Assembly: GCF_003339615.1 (NCBI RefSeq)
Contig: NZ_QQBG01000010.1
Location: forward strand, 1-60,595
DNA: 60,595 nucleotides
Reading direction: 5' to 3'
Source: Candidatus Similichlamydia laticola
GTDB lineage: Bacteria; Chlamydiota; Chlamydiia; Chlamydiales; Parilichlamydiaceae
Under the pieces are notes generated by a model, which worked only from the letters and a program-made list of their open reading frames with translations, was not told the DNA's origin and searched no databases. Positions 44,660 to 52,653 of the stretch are shown one piece after another (positions within the stretch are counted from its first letter, which is position 1; each line of letters starts with the position of its first letter). The position numbers were made by a program, and so were the translations under genes.

Positions 44660-45158
44660 CGTGGTTGAAGTGAGTGTTGATGAGCGTGCTGTTTCTGATA
44701 GAGTGGAGAGCGGCGTGGCAACGAACTCTGTCGCAAAAGGGCTTCCTGACGTGGTAGCAGACTTACGAGCCTCATTCAAAGAGATGTCTGGGGTAGGTGA
44801 AAAGATAGAGGGCTGTCTAGACTTAATGGGCAAGTGTCTTGTTCAGCAGCACAAGCCCTCCTTTCGTGGTTTTTGGGAAGCTCGTAAGCTGTTGTTTGAG
44901 TTGTTTGCGGACCCTTCTCTTGCTCCTGGGGATCGCACTCATTATCAAGGTATTTGTAAGGATTTGTCTCGGGAGGCTCTCTTCCTGAAGGATCGTGTCA
45001 AGGAAGTTTCCAACTTTGCAGCACAGCAGATCGAGCTTGCTATTCAAGCCATGAAGGTTGAGCTGGGCCAGGCTGTTGAGGTGCCTGCTGATTGGGATTC
45101 CGGAGTTCTCCCGGAATGTTTAGAGGCTGATAGCCGGTTTTACTTCGAAAGCCATTAA
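44622..45158 (+). pseudogene. truncated 5' copy of the coiled-coil gene
   Basis: Identical to the first 178 codons of the full gene at 46171. It ends artificially: the duplication junction places TAA (45156-45158) after SRFYFESH. It keeps its ribosome site (AGGAG) and could still make a 178-residue fragment. The complete copy downstream makes it redundant. Confidence 0.85.
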
Positions 45159-45473
45159 GTATTACGACGATGTGATCTCATGCTTGAAAGGGGACTACTT
45201 GAGGAGGTGGAAGGTCTTATTCCTCAGGGGATCAAGGAGAATCCGGCCGCTCGTACTGCCATTGGATATAGGCATTTTCTTGAATATCTTGATGGGCATG
45301 TTTCTTTCGACGAAAGCGTCTATTTTTTTAAGCAAGTTTCTTGTCAATTGATCAAGAAGCAAGAAACTTGGTCACGTTCCAGGGACCGGTTCGTCCCAGT
45401 AGAAGTTCTGGCTTCTCGCAAGGCATTAGATCGGTTCATGGAGCAAATGTGCTCATGGAGCACCTGTGTTTGA
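45157..45473 (+). pseudogene. 3' fragment of miaA
   Basis: Last 104-105 codons of miaA, identical to 43608-43924, lacking the P-loop and the dimethylallyl site. An internal ATG at 45180 could start a 97-residue peptide but it has no function I can infer. Created by the tandem duplication. Confidence 0.9.
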
Positions 45474-45551
45474 CTCTTCTCTTTGATTGCCAGAATTATA
45501 AAAAATTCTTAACATCCGAATTGTCTTTTGCAGGCTCTGGAGGGGGGATTT

Positions 45552-45995
45552 ATGGCTTCAATGAATAAAGTGTTTTTGTCGGGAAATTTAACGCGCAAAC
45601 CGGTTTTACGTAGAACCCCTAAGGGAACTTCTGTTACAGATCTCCTTTTAGCTTTGAATCGTGAATATACAACTTCCAGTGGGAAAAAGCAGCGAGAAGC
45701 CTGTTTTGTTGATGTTGTTGTCTGGGGTCGTTTAGCGGAAGAGTCTGTTTCTCGATTAGAGTGTTCGTCATCCGTTGTTGTCATTGGGCATTTACAATTA
45801 GATGTCTGGTTTTCCAAAGAGGGAGAGAAACGTTGCAAATTAAGAGTGTATGCCGAAGAGGTCTGCTTCCTCGGTATTCACTCTGGAGCAGAAAGTAGCG
45901 AACATCTTCCTCAAGAAGGCTTTTTGGATGAGATTTCTTCCTTCTGCGAACAGAGAGACTCTTCGATTGAAGAAGTGGCCTTGATGGGGTCCTAA
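45552..45995 (+). CDS. SSB-like OB-fold protein, copy 2
   Basis: Identical in sequence to the gene at 44003, with the same ribosome site and the same upstream sequence. Both copies are intact, so the duplication doubles the dosage of this protein. Otherwise as for copy 1. Confidence 0.8.
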   Translation: MASMNKVFLSGNLTRKPVLRRTPKGTSVTDLLLALNREYTTSSGKKQREACFVDVVVWGRLAEESVSRLECSSSVVVIGHLQLDVWFSKEGEKRCKLRVYAEEVCFLGIHSGAESSEHLPQEGFLDEISSFCEQRDSSIEEVALMGS

Positions 45996-46070
45996 ACAAT
46001 TTCCGAAAAAGAAGCCAGCAAAAAGCAAAAATTAATTGTTCGTCTGGTTAGGTTTACATAAAGGGATTGC

Positions 46071-46208
46071 ATGAGTAAACTCTCTGCGAGAGAGGGTGGA
46101 GTCCATTCTTGCGCGATGTGCCGTCGTGGCCTTTCGCTACGTTTGGCTCCTTCTTTAGGAGTAGAAGTTCATGCTGGGGCAAGAAGGGGAGTCTGTCGAC
46201 TCCATTGA
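46071..46208 (+). CDS. possible small protein, copy 2
   Basis: Exact repeat of the 45-codon frame at 44522, here directly before the complete coiled-coil gene. The same doubts apply. Confidence 0.3.
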   Translation: MSKLSAREGGVHSCAMCRRGLSLRLAPSLGVEVHAGARRGVCRLH

Positions 46209-47838
46209 CGTGGTTGAAGTGAGTGTTGATGAGCGTGCTGTTTCTGATAGAGTGGAGAGCGGCGTGGCAACGAACTCTGTCGCAAAAGGGCTTCCTGACG
46301 TGGTAGCAGACTTACGAGCCTCATTCAAAGAGATGTCTGGGGTAGGTGAAAAGATAGAGGGCTGTCTAGACTTAATGGGCAAGTGTCTTGTTCAGCAGCA
46401 CAAGCCCTCCTTTCGTGGTTTTTGGGAAGCTCGTAAGCTGTTGTTTGAGTTGTTTGCGGACCCTTCTCTTGCTCCTGGGGATCGCACTCATTATCAAGGT
46501 ATTTGTAAGGATTTGTCTCGGGAGGCTCTCTTCCTGAAGGATCGTGTCAAGGAAGTTTCCAACTTTGCAGCACAGCAGATCGAGCTTGCTATTCAAGCCA
46601 TGAAGGTTGAGCTGGGCCAGGCTGTTGAGGTGCCTGCTGATTGGGATTCCGGAGTTCTCCCGGAATGTTTAGAGGCTGATAGCCGGTTTTACTTCGAAAG
46701 CCATTCGAGATTGCTGCGTCTGTCCGCTCTAGCTGAACGTTTGAGGGGACTGCGTGAGGAAGTTTTGGCCATTTCCATGCGAGGAAAGCTAAAGAGGAAA
46801 CTCCTGGATGGTCTTTCCGAAGTCGGCAATATTCTTTTCCCAGAAAAACGGGAGCTGGGCCGTGTTCTCGGTGATCGCTTCTTGGAAGATGTTGGTCGTT
46901 TTGTCCAAGGTGTAACGAATGGGCATTTCTCTGCGAAGCCAGCTCTTCACTTACTCTCTGAGGTGCGACGTTTTCAAGCTCTTGCAAAAGAGCTTCAGTT
47001 GAGCAGAACAACGTTTAAGAACGCTCGGGTTTCTCTGAGTGCTTGTTGGGACCGTCTTAATGCCGTTATTTCCCAAAAGAGGGAGAAGTTCGAAGAAAGA
47101 CGGGAACTCTCGAAGACGAACTGTGAAACTCTTCGTTTAAGAATTGAGGGTTTAATTTCGGCCTATCAAGGAGCCACTCTTTCCGACGAGAATTTCGAGC
47201 GTGAGTTGGGGCTGATTCAACGTGAGATGCGCGGGATGGACCTGAATCGTGACAGTGTCTTTTTGCTCAAGAAGATGTTAAAAGATGCGAAAATTCCCCT
47301 CGTAGAAAGGCGTGCGAAGGAAATGGAGCAGAGAAGGGAGGCCGATCGGCAGGCAGCCCAAGAAAGAGAGAAGTGTTTACAGGAGCTTCGAGTCCGTCTC
47401 GCTGAATTGTTGGATCGTGTCCTAGCCTTCAATGGAAGAGACTTGGAACTGTTCGATGAGGAGTATCGTCATCTTTGTGAGCGATGCAGGACCCCTCTTA
47501 TTTGGAGGAGTGATCGTGTCACGCTTGACAAATTACTGAAACAGATCAAGCATGCCCTTGAGGATCGTCGTCGTGCTCCTCTTATGGAGGTTTCTTCTGC
47601 TGAAGGGGAGTCTATTGAGTCTATTCGAGGCAGGTTAGAGCAACTAGTTGCTTGTCGCGATGAGGTAAGGGAGCGTTTGGATGCCCATAAAAAGAGCGTT
47701 GGGGCTTCTGGTCTCGATCTTGAACGCGCTCTTTATTTGGGTCAAATGATGCAACAGGATAAGGAGAGACTTGTCGAGTTAAGGCGGGTGATTTCTGAGA
47801 TGGAGCTTGTGCTACAGGAAAAATCGAGAAATGGGTAG
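46171..47838 (+). CDS. long coiled-coil protein (Chlamydiae-type, between miaA and rsfS)
   Basis: A 555-residue, highly charged, almost entirely helical protein with no signal peptide or membrane segment. Coiled-coil propensity is clear in residues about 70-140, 180-230, 300-420 (RAKEMEQRREADRQAAQERE) and 470-555. I recognise no catalytic motif. Its place between miaA and rsfS matches a conserved gene of unknown role in Chlamydia (CT768, from memory), so it is probably an ancestral chlamydial gene. Start ATG 46171 has AGGAG upstream. The first 535 bp belong to the second duplication copy. The stop overlaps the rsfS start region by 8 bp. Confidence 0.75.
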   Translation: MLGQEGESVDSIDVVEVSVDERAVSDRVESGVATNSVAKGLPDVVADLRASFKEMSGVGEKIEGCLDLMGKCLVQQHKPSFRGFWEARKLLFELFADPSLAPGDRTHYQGICKDLSREALFLKDRVKEVSNFAAQQIELAIQAMKVELGQAVEVPADWDSGVLPECLEADSRFYFESHSRLLRLSALAERLRGLREEVLAISMRGKLKRKLLDGLSEVGNILFPEKRELGRVLGDRFLEDVGRFVQGVTNGHFSAKPALHLLSEVRRFQALAKELQLSRTTFKNARVSLSACWDRLNAVISQKREKFEERRELSKTNCETLRLRIEGLISAYQGATLSDENFERELGLIQREMRGMDLNRDSVFLLKKMLKDAKIPLVERRAKEMEQRREADRQAAQEREKCLQELRVRLAELLDRVLAFNGRDLELFDEEYRHLCERCRTPLIWRSDRVTLDKLLKQIKHALEDRRRAPLMEVSSAEGESIESIRGRLEQLVACRDEVRERLDAHKKSVGASGLDLERALYLGQMMQQDKERLVELRRVISEMELVLQEKSRNG

Positions 47839-48184
47839 TGAGGGGGCTTTAGTTTCTGTTTCCTTTATACGTCTTATCGTAGAAGAGCTTCTGTCTCAGA
47901 AGGCTTTCAACGTGCGGGTCCTGGATATGAAGGATCCCACTGCTTTGTGCCGTTATTTGGTTATTTCAGAGGTTTTTGTAGACCATCATTTGAAAGCTGT
48001 TGCTGAGCATCTGGTTGTTACTTTGAAAAAATTAGGAAGGAGACCGAGGGTAGAAGGTCGGTCCTCCTGGATTTTGCTCGATTGTGGACTGGTTGTCATC
48101 CATCTTTTGACTTCAGAGGCTCGGTCTTATTACTCAATCGAAACTTTTTGGGGTGATTTGACAGAGGAGGTTGTGCTTTCTTAA
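47831..48184 (+). CDS. rsfS: ribosomal silencing factor RsfS (Iojap/YbeB)
   Basis: Binds L14 and blocks subunit joining under low nutrients. The 117 residues match the family: NVRVLDMKDPTALCRYLVISE, DHHLKAVAEHL, RVEGRSSWILLDCGLVVIHLL and the closing RSYYSIETFWGD. I chose ATG 47831, which overlaps the end of the coiled-coil gene; AGGA lies upstream. The 163 bp after the stop hold no gene; a short AGGAG-CAC-CTCCT hairpin sits right behind the stop. Confidence 0.92.
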   Translation: MGSEGALVSVSFIRLIVEELLSQKAFNVRVLDMKDPTALCRYLVISEVFVDHHLKAVAEHLVVTLKKLGRRPRVEGRSSWILLDCGLVVIHLLTSEARSYYSIETFWGDLTEEVVLS

Positions 48185-48347
48185 GGAGCACCTCCTACTG
48201 ATCCCTTCCCCTTCCTGCTCTTTAAACGTTTTCTTCTCATCGCCTAAATTTCTCCCTTACTGTAGGAAAAAACCATACAGATCAGGAAAAAACGGACAAA
48301 TCGTCTGCTTTGTCTCTGCCATCCTTTGTTCATGTGGTTAGAAGAAA

Positions 48348-51071
48348 ATGTTTCAGTTTGTCGTTACCCTTTTATCATTCCTTTTTAACTTTATCTTGCG
48401 ATTGCGTTATCGCATGGACGTTCGGGGGATTGATCGTATTAGACAGAGGAGTGGAGAGGGCATCCTTTTTTTGTGCTCTTACTCATCCGTATTAGACCCT
48501 GTTCTTGTGAACTCTCTTTTAATCATGGACGGTGTTCCCGTTCGTATCCTCGCCTATGAGCAAGATTGTAGGAGACCCTTGACACGTCTCATTATGCGTT
48601 GGTTGCGAGGTATTCCTATTCCAGATCTGAGTTCTTCTGCAAATCCTCTTAAAAAACAACGGAGTGAACTGGCTTTTCGAAAGCTAGCTCAGTCCCTCAA
48701 AATGGGGGAGATTTTTATCTTACATCCTTCAGGTCGTCCTAAAATGACAGGGAGGGAGTCACTGCAGGGGACTTCTTGGGCTTATCGCTTGACGCAAGAA
48801 GTTCCAGGTTTACGTGTTGTTCTTGTTCGCATATCAGGGTTGTGGGGTAGCCGTTTCTCTACCATCTGGGAAAAGCGCTCTCCCTCTTTTTTCCGTATGT
48901 TTTGGGAATGGCTCAAGATGATTCTTAAAAATGGGATCTTTTTTGCGATCAAACGACAAGTCGTCATCTCATTTCAAGAGATGAATAAGACGGGCTACTC
49001 TCTTTCTCGAGACGAATTCAATCAGTACATTGAGGATTGGCTCAATCAGTACGAACATGATGGGCAAAAAGAAGGGGACAAAGGAGAAACACCTACTTTT
49101 GTTCCTGAGGCTTTCTACAATCGTACTGTTCAGACTCCCCAAGAAAGAGAAGCAGATACAGATCCGCTTGACTCGTTTGAGTGTATTCCTAGAGAAATAC
49201 AAGAACCTATTTTTCAAGAAGTGTCTCGTTTAACTGGAGTTTCTTTATTTGCTCTAGACCCACATGCTGATCTCGTTGCCGATTTGGGCCTTGGTTCAGC
49301 AGATCGTGCTGCTCTTCTAGCTTCCATTCATCAACGTTTTGGCAAACTTGGGCTCCGAGATGCCCATGCAAGCACAGTAGGGCATCTTGTCCGTTCTGTT
49401 TCTCAAAAGATCAAAACGTTGCCTAATCGCAGAAAGGGGGCTTACTTTGATCCAACCTTTCGGGAATGGTTTTCTTCGAGAGAAAGAGTCCCTGTAGCTA
49501 CCCCCGTTGGGACTATCTTGCAAGAGGCATTTTTGCGTTCTTGTGATCGTGGAGGGAATAGTATTGCGTGTGCTGATCTTTTAAGTGGGTCTGTATCTTA
49601 TAAACGGCTTAAAAGACAAGTCTTGCTGCTTGCTAGGGAAATGAAATATCTCCCAGGAGATAATTTGGGTGTTATGCTGCCGTCGAGCGTAGACGCTATT
49701 ACTGTTCTCTTTGCTACATTTTTGGCTGGTAAAACTCCCGTTCTGATTGATTGGACTGCTACCAATCAGTCTGTTCGGGACTTTCTGCGATTAGCAGATG
49801 TACATGTCGTGATTAGCTCGAGATGGTTTTCTGATGAACTAGAACATGTAGCTATCAAGGAGTTAGCCCCGCTCCTCCTTATGCTAGAAGACATAGAACA
49901 TCGTCACTCTCCTTGGAAGAGGATGAAGTCTTATCTCGAATCTTATAGAACGGCAGATGCTCTTCTGGATGAATGGGATGAATGGTGTGCTAAATCAGAC
50001 GATACAGCTGTAATTTTGTGTAAGAACCATCCTGAGATGAATCCTTGTGTTATTCCTCTCACGCACCGTAACATCCTGAGCGTCACGAACAGCCTTTTTT
50101 CGGCTATCCCCATTACATCTCAGGATAGTATTTTTGCTGTTCTTCCTCCCTTTCATTCCCTTGGTTTTGAACTGTTAAATGTTTTGCCTATTTGCTGTGC
50201 TGTTAAGTTTTTCTGCTATCCCTATCCGTTTGAAAGTGTTCAGATTGCTTGTTTGATCCAGCAGGTCCGTCCTACCGTTTTCATTGGGACACCCTTTATT
50301 ATTGAGTCCTTGTTTCAGTTTGCGAAGAGGAAAGAGCTCGAATCTGTACGCTATTTTATCTTTTGTGGAGAATCCCCTTCAGGGGAGCTACTGGCCAAGG
50401 TTGAGGAACTAGGGGCCACTCCCATGATGAGTTATGGCCTAACAGAATGTGGTGCTGTTGTGGCTATTCATCGGATTGGAACAACAGCTAAAGGGGTAGG
50501 TCCTCTTTTACAGGGTGTAGATGTTGCTATAGTGGATCCTAAAAGTAGAAGACCCGTTTTGCCGGGAAAGGAGGGGCTTATCCTATTGTCCGGAGAAAGC
50601 GTATTTCATGGATATCTAGGAGGGAGCGATCCTCATAAAGGTTTTCATTTCGATTTGCAGAATAAGAAATGGTTTGAAACGGGGGATAGAGGGTCTTTAG
50701 ATCGAGACCAGGTCCTTTCTTTAACCCATCCTAATGGGAGGTGGATCAAGGTAGGAACACGCATTGTTTCTCTCATAGAATTGGAAAAAATGATTATGCA
50801 GCTTGCTCTAAGGAAACAATGGATCAAACAAAAATCCCATTTTATTCCAGGGCCTTGCTTGGCCTTATGTTTTACTCGCAAAAACAAGCGTTTTTCTAAG
50901 AATCTCCTACTTGTTACAACCTTTGATCTAGATCAAGATGTTGTGAATCAGGAGATAACAGAACGGTATCCTTTTCTCGTGCAGATTATTGGGGAAACTC
51001 GCAAACTGGAGGCGATTCCGCTTACAGAAGTTGGAAAAGTTGCTTATCATATGTTGGACAGACAATGCTGA
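48348..51071 (+). CDS. acyltransferase-ACP-adenylation fusion (Aas-like) with degenerate motifs
   Basis: A 907-residue lipid-metabolism fusion. Residues 1-220: membrane-associated PlsC-like acyltransferase (LRGIPIPDL, ILHPSGRP, LVRISGLWGS). Residues about 280-355: acyl-carrier-like domain with ADLGLGSADRAAL, Ser317 at the phosphopantetheine position. Residues about 385-907: AMP-binding domain with SYGLTECG, FETGDRG, and Lys in TEVGKV near the end. Odd points: the acyltransferase HX4D motif reads YX4D (Tyr45, Asp50), and the adenylation P-loop, expected before PLTHRN, is LCKNHPEMNPC with no Gly-rich Ser/Thr run or Lys. Normal members remodel phospholipids with acyl-ACP. Activity of both domains is in doubt here. 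The cysS start overlaps its stop by 7 bp. Confidence 0.78.
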   Translation: MFQFVVTLLSFLFNFILRLRYRMDVRGIDRIRQRSGEGILFLCSYSSVLDPVLVNSLLIMDGVPVRILAYEQDCRRPLTRLIMRWLRGIPIPDLSSSANPLKKQRSELAFRKLAQSLKMGEIFILHPSGRPKMTGRESLQGTSWAYRLTQEVPGLRVVLVRISGLWGSRFSTIWEKRSPSFFRMFWEWLKMILKNGIFFAIKRQVVISFQEMNKTGYSLSRDEFNQYIEDWLNQYEHDGQKEGDKGETPTFVPEAFYNRTVQTPQEREADTDPLDSFECIPREIQEPIFQEVSRLTGVSLFALDPHADLVADLGLGSADRAALLASIHQRFGKLGLRDAHASTVGHLVRSVSQKIKTLPNRRKGAYFDPTFREWFSSRERVPVATPVGTILQEAFLRSCDRGGNSIACADLLSGSVSYKRLKRQVLLLAREMKYLPGDNLGVMLPSSVDAITVLFATFLAGKTPVLIDWTATNQSVRDFLRLADVHVVISSRWFSDELEHVAIKELAPLLLMLEDIEHRHSPWKRMKSYLESYRTADALLDEWDEWCAKSDDTAVILCKNHPEMNPCVIPLTHRNILSVTNSLFSAIPITSQDSIFAVLPPFHSLGFELLNVLPICCAVKFFCYPYPFESVQIACLIQQVRPTVFIGTPFIIESLFQFAKRKELESVRYFIFCGESPSGELLAKVEELGATPMMSYGLTECGAVVAIHRIGTTAKGVGPLLQGVDVAIVDPKSRRPVLPGKEGLILLSGESVFHGYLGGSDPHKGFHFDLQNKKWFETGDRGSLDRDQVLSLTHPNGRWIKVGTRIVSLIELEKMIMQLALRKQWIKQKSHFIPGPCLALCFTRKNKRFSKNLLLVTTFDLDQDVVNQEITERYPFLVQIIGETRKLEAIPLTEVGKVAYHMLDRQC

Positions 51072-52483
51072 GGAAAACTCTCCTTTTAAAAGACACGTTT
51101 ACTAAGACTCTCCGCCCTGTTTCTGGTTCTGAAGATGGTGTATTGCGCGTTTATACATGTGGACCAACGGTCTATGATTTTGCTCATTTAGGTAATTTTC
51201 GGACTTTTCTTGTAGAAGATGTGCTGTGTCGTGTTTTAACTTGGGTCGGATTTCGTGTCATCCAGGTGATGAACTTCACGGATATAGATGACAAGATCAT
51301 CAAAAAGGTGTCTGTTACAGGAGAGTCGTTGGGTGCATTTACAAAAAAATTTAAAGATGCATTTTTAGAAGATGCCGCTCTTCTGCGAATCCAAGAAGCT
51401 AAGTACTATCCTTGTGCAACAGATTACATCGAAGAAATGATTGAGATGATCCGTTGTTTAGAAGAACGTGGTTTTGCCTATAAAAGTTGTGATGGGAGCG
51501 TTTATTTCGCTTTGGATAAGTTTCCTGAGTATGGTTCTCTTTGCCATTTACACAAAGAAGGTTTAGTGCCTGGTTTATCCAAGAGGGTGTCTCAGGATGA
51601 ATATGATAAAGATGCAATAGCCGATTTTGTTCTTTGGAAAGCTTTTGAGGCGGATAGAGACGGATCGATCTATTGGAATAGTCCTTGGGGAAAGGGACGC
51701 CCAGGTTGGCACATTGAGTGCAGTGCCATGGCAAAGGCTTTATTGGGACCAACTCTCGATCTTCATTGTGGTGGAGTCGATAATATTTTTCCCCATCATG
51801 AAAACGAAATTGCTCAATCTGTCTGTTGTCACAATGCTCCTTTAGCGAAACATTGGTTTCATGTGGAACATCTCCAAGTAGAGGGAAAAAAAATGGCGAA
51901 GAGTGCAGGCAACTTCTACACTCTTCGTGATCTTCTCGAGAAAGGAGCTGATCCTTCGGCCTTGCGTTATGCCCTTTTGCAGCACCATTATTCTTCTCCA
52001 ATGAACTTTACTGAAGCGTCTCTTCATGCAGCACATCAGGCTGTCGAACGTTATCGACTTGTTTTTTCTCGGTTAGAAGAGGTGCAAAGTGAATCATCTA
52101 CTGTATCAGATGACTTGATCAAGCTTTTGGCAGGTGATGTTGATCGTTTCTGGGAGGCTTTACTTCATGATCTCAATACACCTATGGCTTTGGGGGCACT
52201 GTTTGATTTTATCCGAGAAGTCAATCGTTTGATTGACACAGAGTCCTTGAATCAAGTCACAGCTGGAAAGATCTTGAAAATGCTGGTAGAGTGTGATGTC
52301 ATTTTGGACCTTCGTGATCAGAATCCTATCCCAAATGCTGTCCAGCAGCTTGTAGAGAAACGCAAGGAAGCAAGAGAGCGGAAGAAGTGGAAAGAATCTG
52401 ATCGTTATCGTGCAGAATTGGAAGAGCTTGGATTCGTTATAGAAGACCTGCCTTACGGTTCTAGAGTGAGGCGTAAAGTCTGA
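51065..52483 (+). CDS. cysS: cysteinyl-tRNA synthetase
   Basis: Charges tRNA-Cys. Class I synthetase of 472 residues with the zinc ligand and active-site CGPTVYDFAHLGN (HIGH equivalent HLGN), zinc residues in WHIECSAMA and HCGGVDNIFPHHENE, and the KMSKS equivalent KMAKSAGN, followed by the helical anticodon domain. ATG 51065 overlaps the previous gene by 7 bp. Confidence 0.97.
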   Translation: MLRKTLLLKDTFTKTLRPVSGSEDGVLRVYTCGPTVYDFAHLGNFRTFLVEDVLCRVLTWVGFRVIQVMNFTDIDDKIIKKVSVTGESLGAFTKKFKDAFLEDAALLRIQEAKYYPCATDYIEEMIEMIRCLEERGFAYKSCDGSVYFALDKFPEYGSLCHLHKEGLVPGLSKRVSQDEYDKDAIADFVLWKAFEADRDGSIYWNSPWGKGRPGWHIECSAMAKALLGPTLDLHCGGVDNIFPHHENEIAQSVCCHNAPLAKHWFHVEHLQVEGKKMAKSAGNFYTLRDLLEKGADPSALRYALLQHHYSSPMNFTEASLHAAHQAVERYRLVFSRLEEVQSESSTVSDDLIKLLAGDVDRFWEALLHDLNTPMALGALFDFIREVNRLIDTESLNQVTAGKILKMLVECDVILDLRDQNPIPNAVQQLVEKRKEARERKKWKESDRYRAELEELGFVIEDLPYGSRVRRKV

Positions 52484-52593
52484 ATTAGACAGACTATCTT
52501 TATTCTTTTTTATGCAAGAAATCGAACAGGGGATGACTGGTTTTAGTCCCAAATTCTTAGTATACAAATAATATTGTTGAAATAGCACGAAGG

Positions 52594-52613
52594 AGAAAAA
52601 AACTTTTTCTTTT
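52594..52613 (+). terminator. possible weak terminator after cysS
   Basis: AGAAAAA and TTTTTCT pair around AAC and are followed by TTT. The stem is all A-T but one pair, so it is weak. It lies 110 bp after cysS and 40 bp before the first four-module gene. Confidence 0.25.
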
Positions 52614-52653
52614 GCTATTGGTACGTCTCAAGACAACAAGAAGCTGATTATTT

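Larger units (their letters stand above)
43608..45156. repeat. 1549-bp direct tandem repeat, copy 1
   Basis: Covers the last 105 codons of miaA, the SSB-like gene, a small reading frame and the first 178 codons of the coiled-coil gene. Every feature recurs exactly 1549 bp further on, and the encoded proteins of both copies are identical, so the repeat looks perfect. The right boundary is the junction CCATT|AAGTATT. Confidence 0.95.
45157..46705. repeat. 1549-bp direct tandem repeat, copy 2
   Basis: Second exact copy, directly abutting the first. The base to the left of the unit differs between copies (A at 43607, T at 45156), and the base to the right differs too (A at 45157, C at 46706), so there is no microhomology at the junction and the limits are unambiguous. 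Confidence 0.95.

Noticed and set aside
43608-46705. Insertion sequence or transposon as the cause of the tandem repeat
   Set aside because: There is no transposase, no terminal inverted repeat and no target-site duplication; the unit consists only of host genes.
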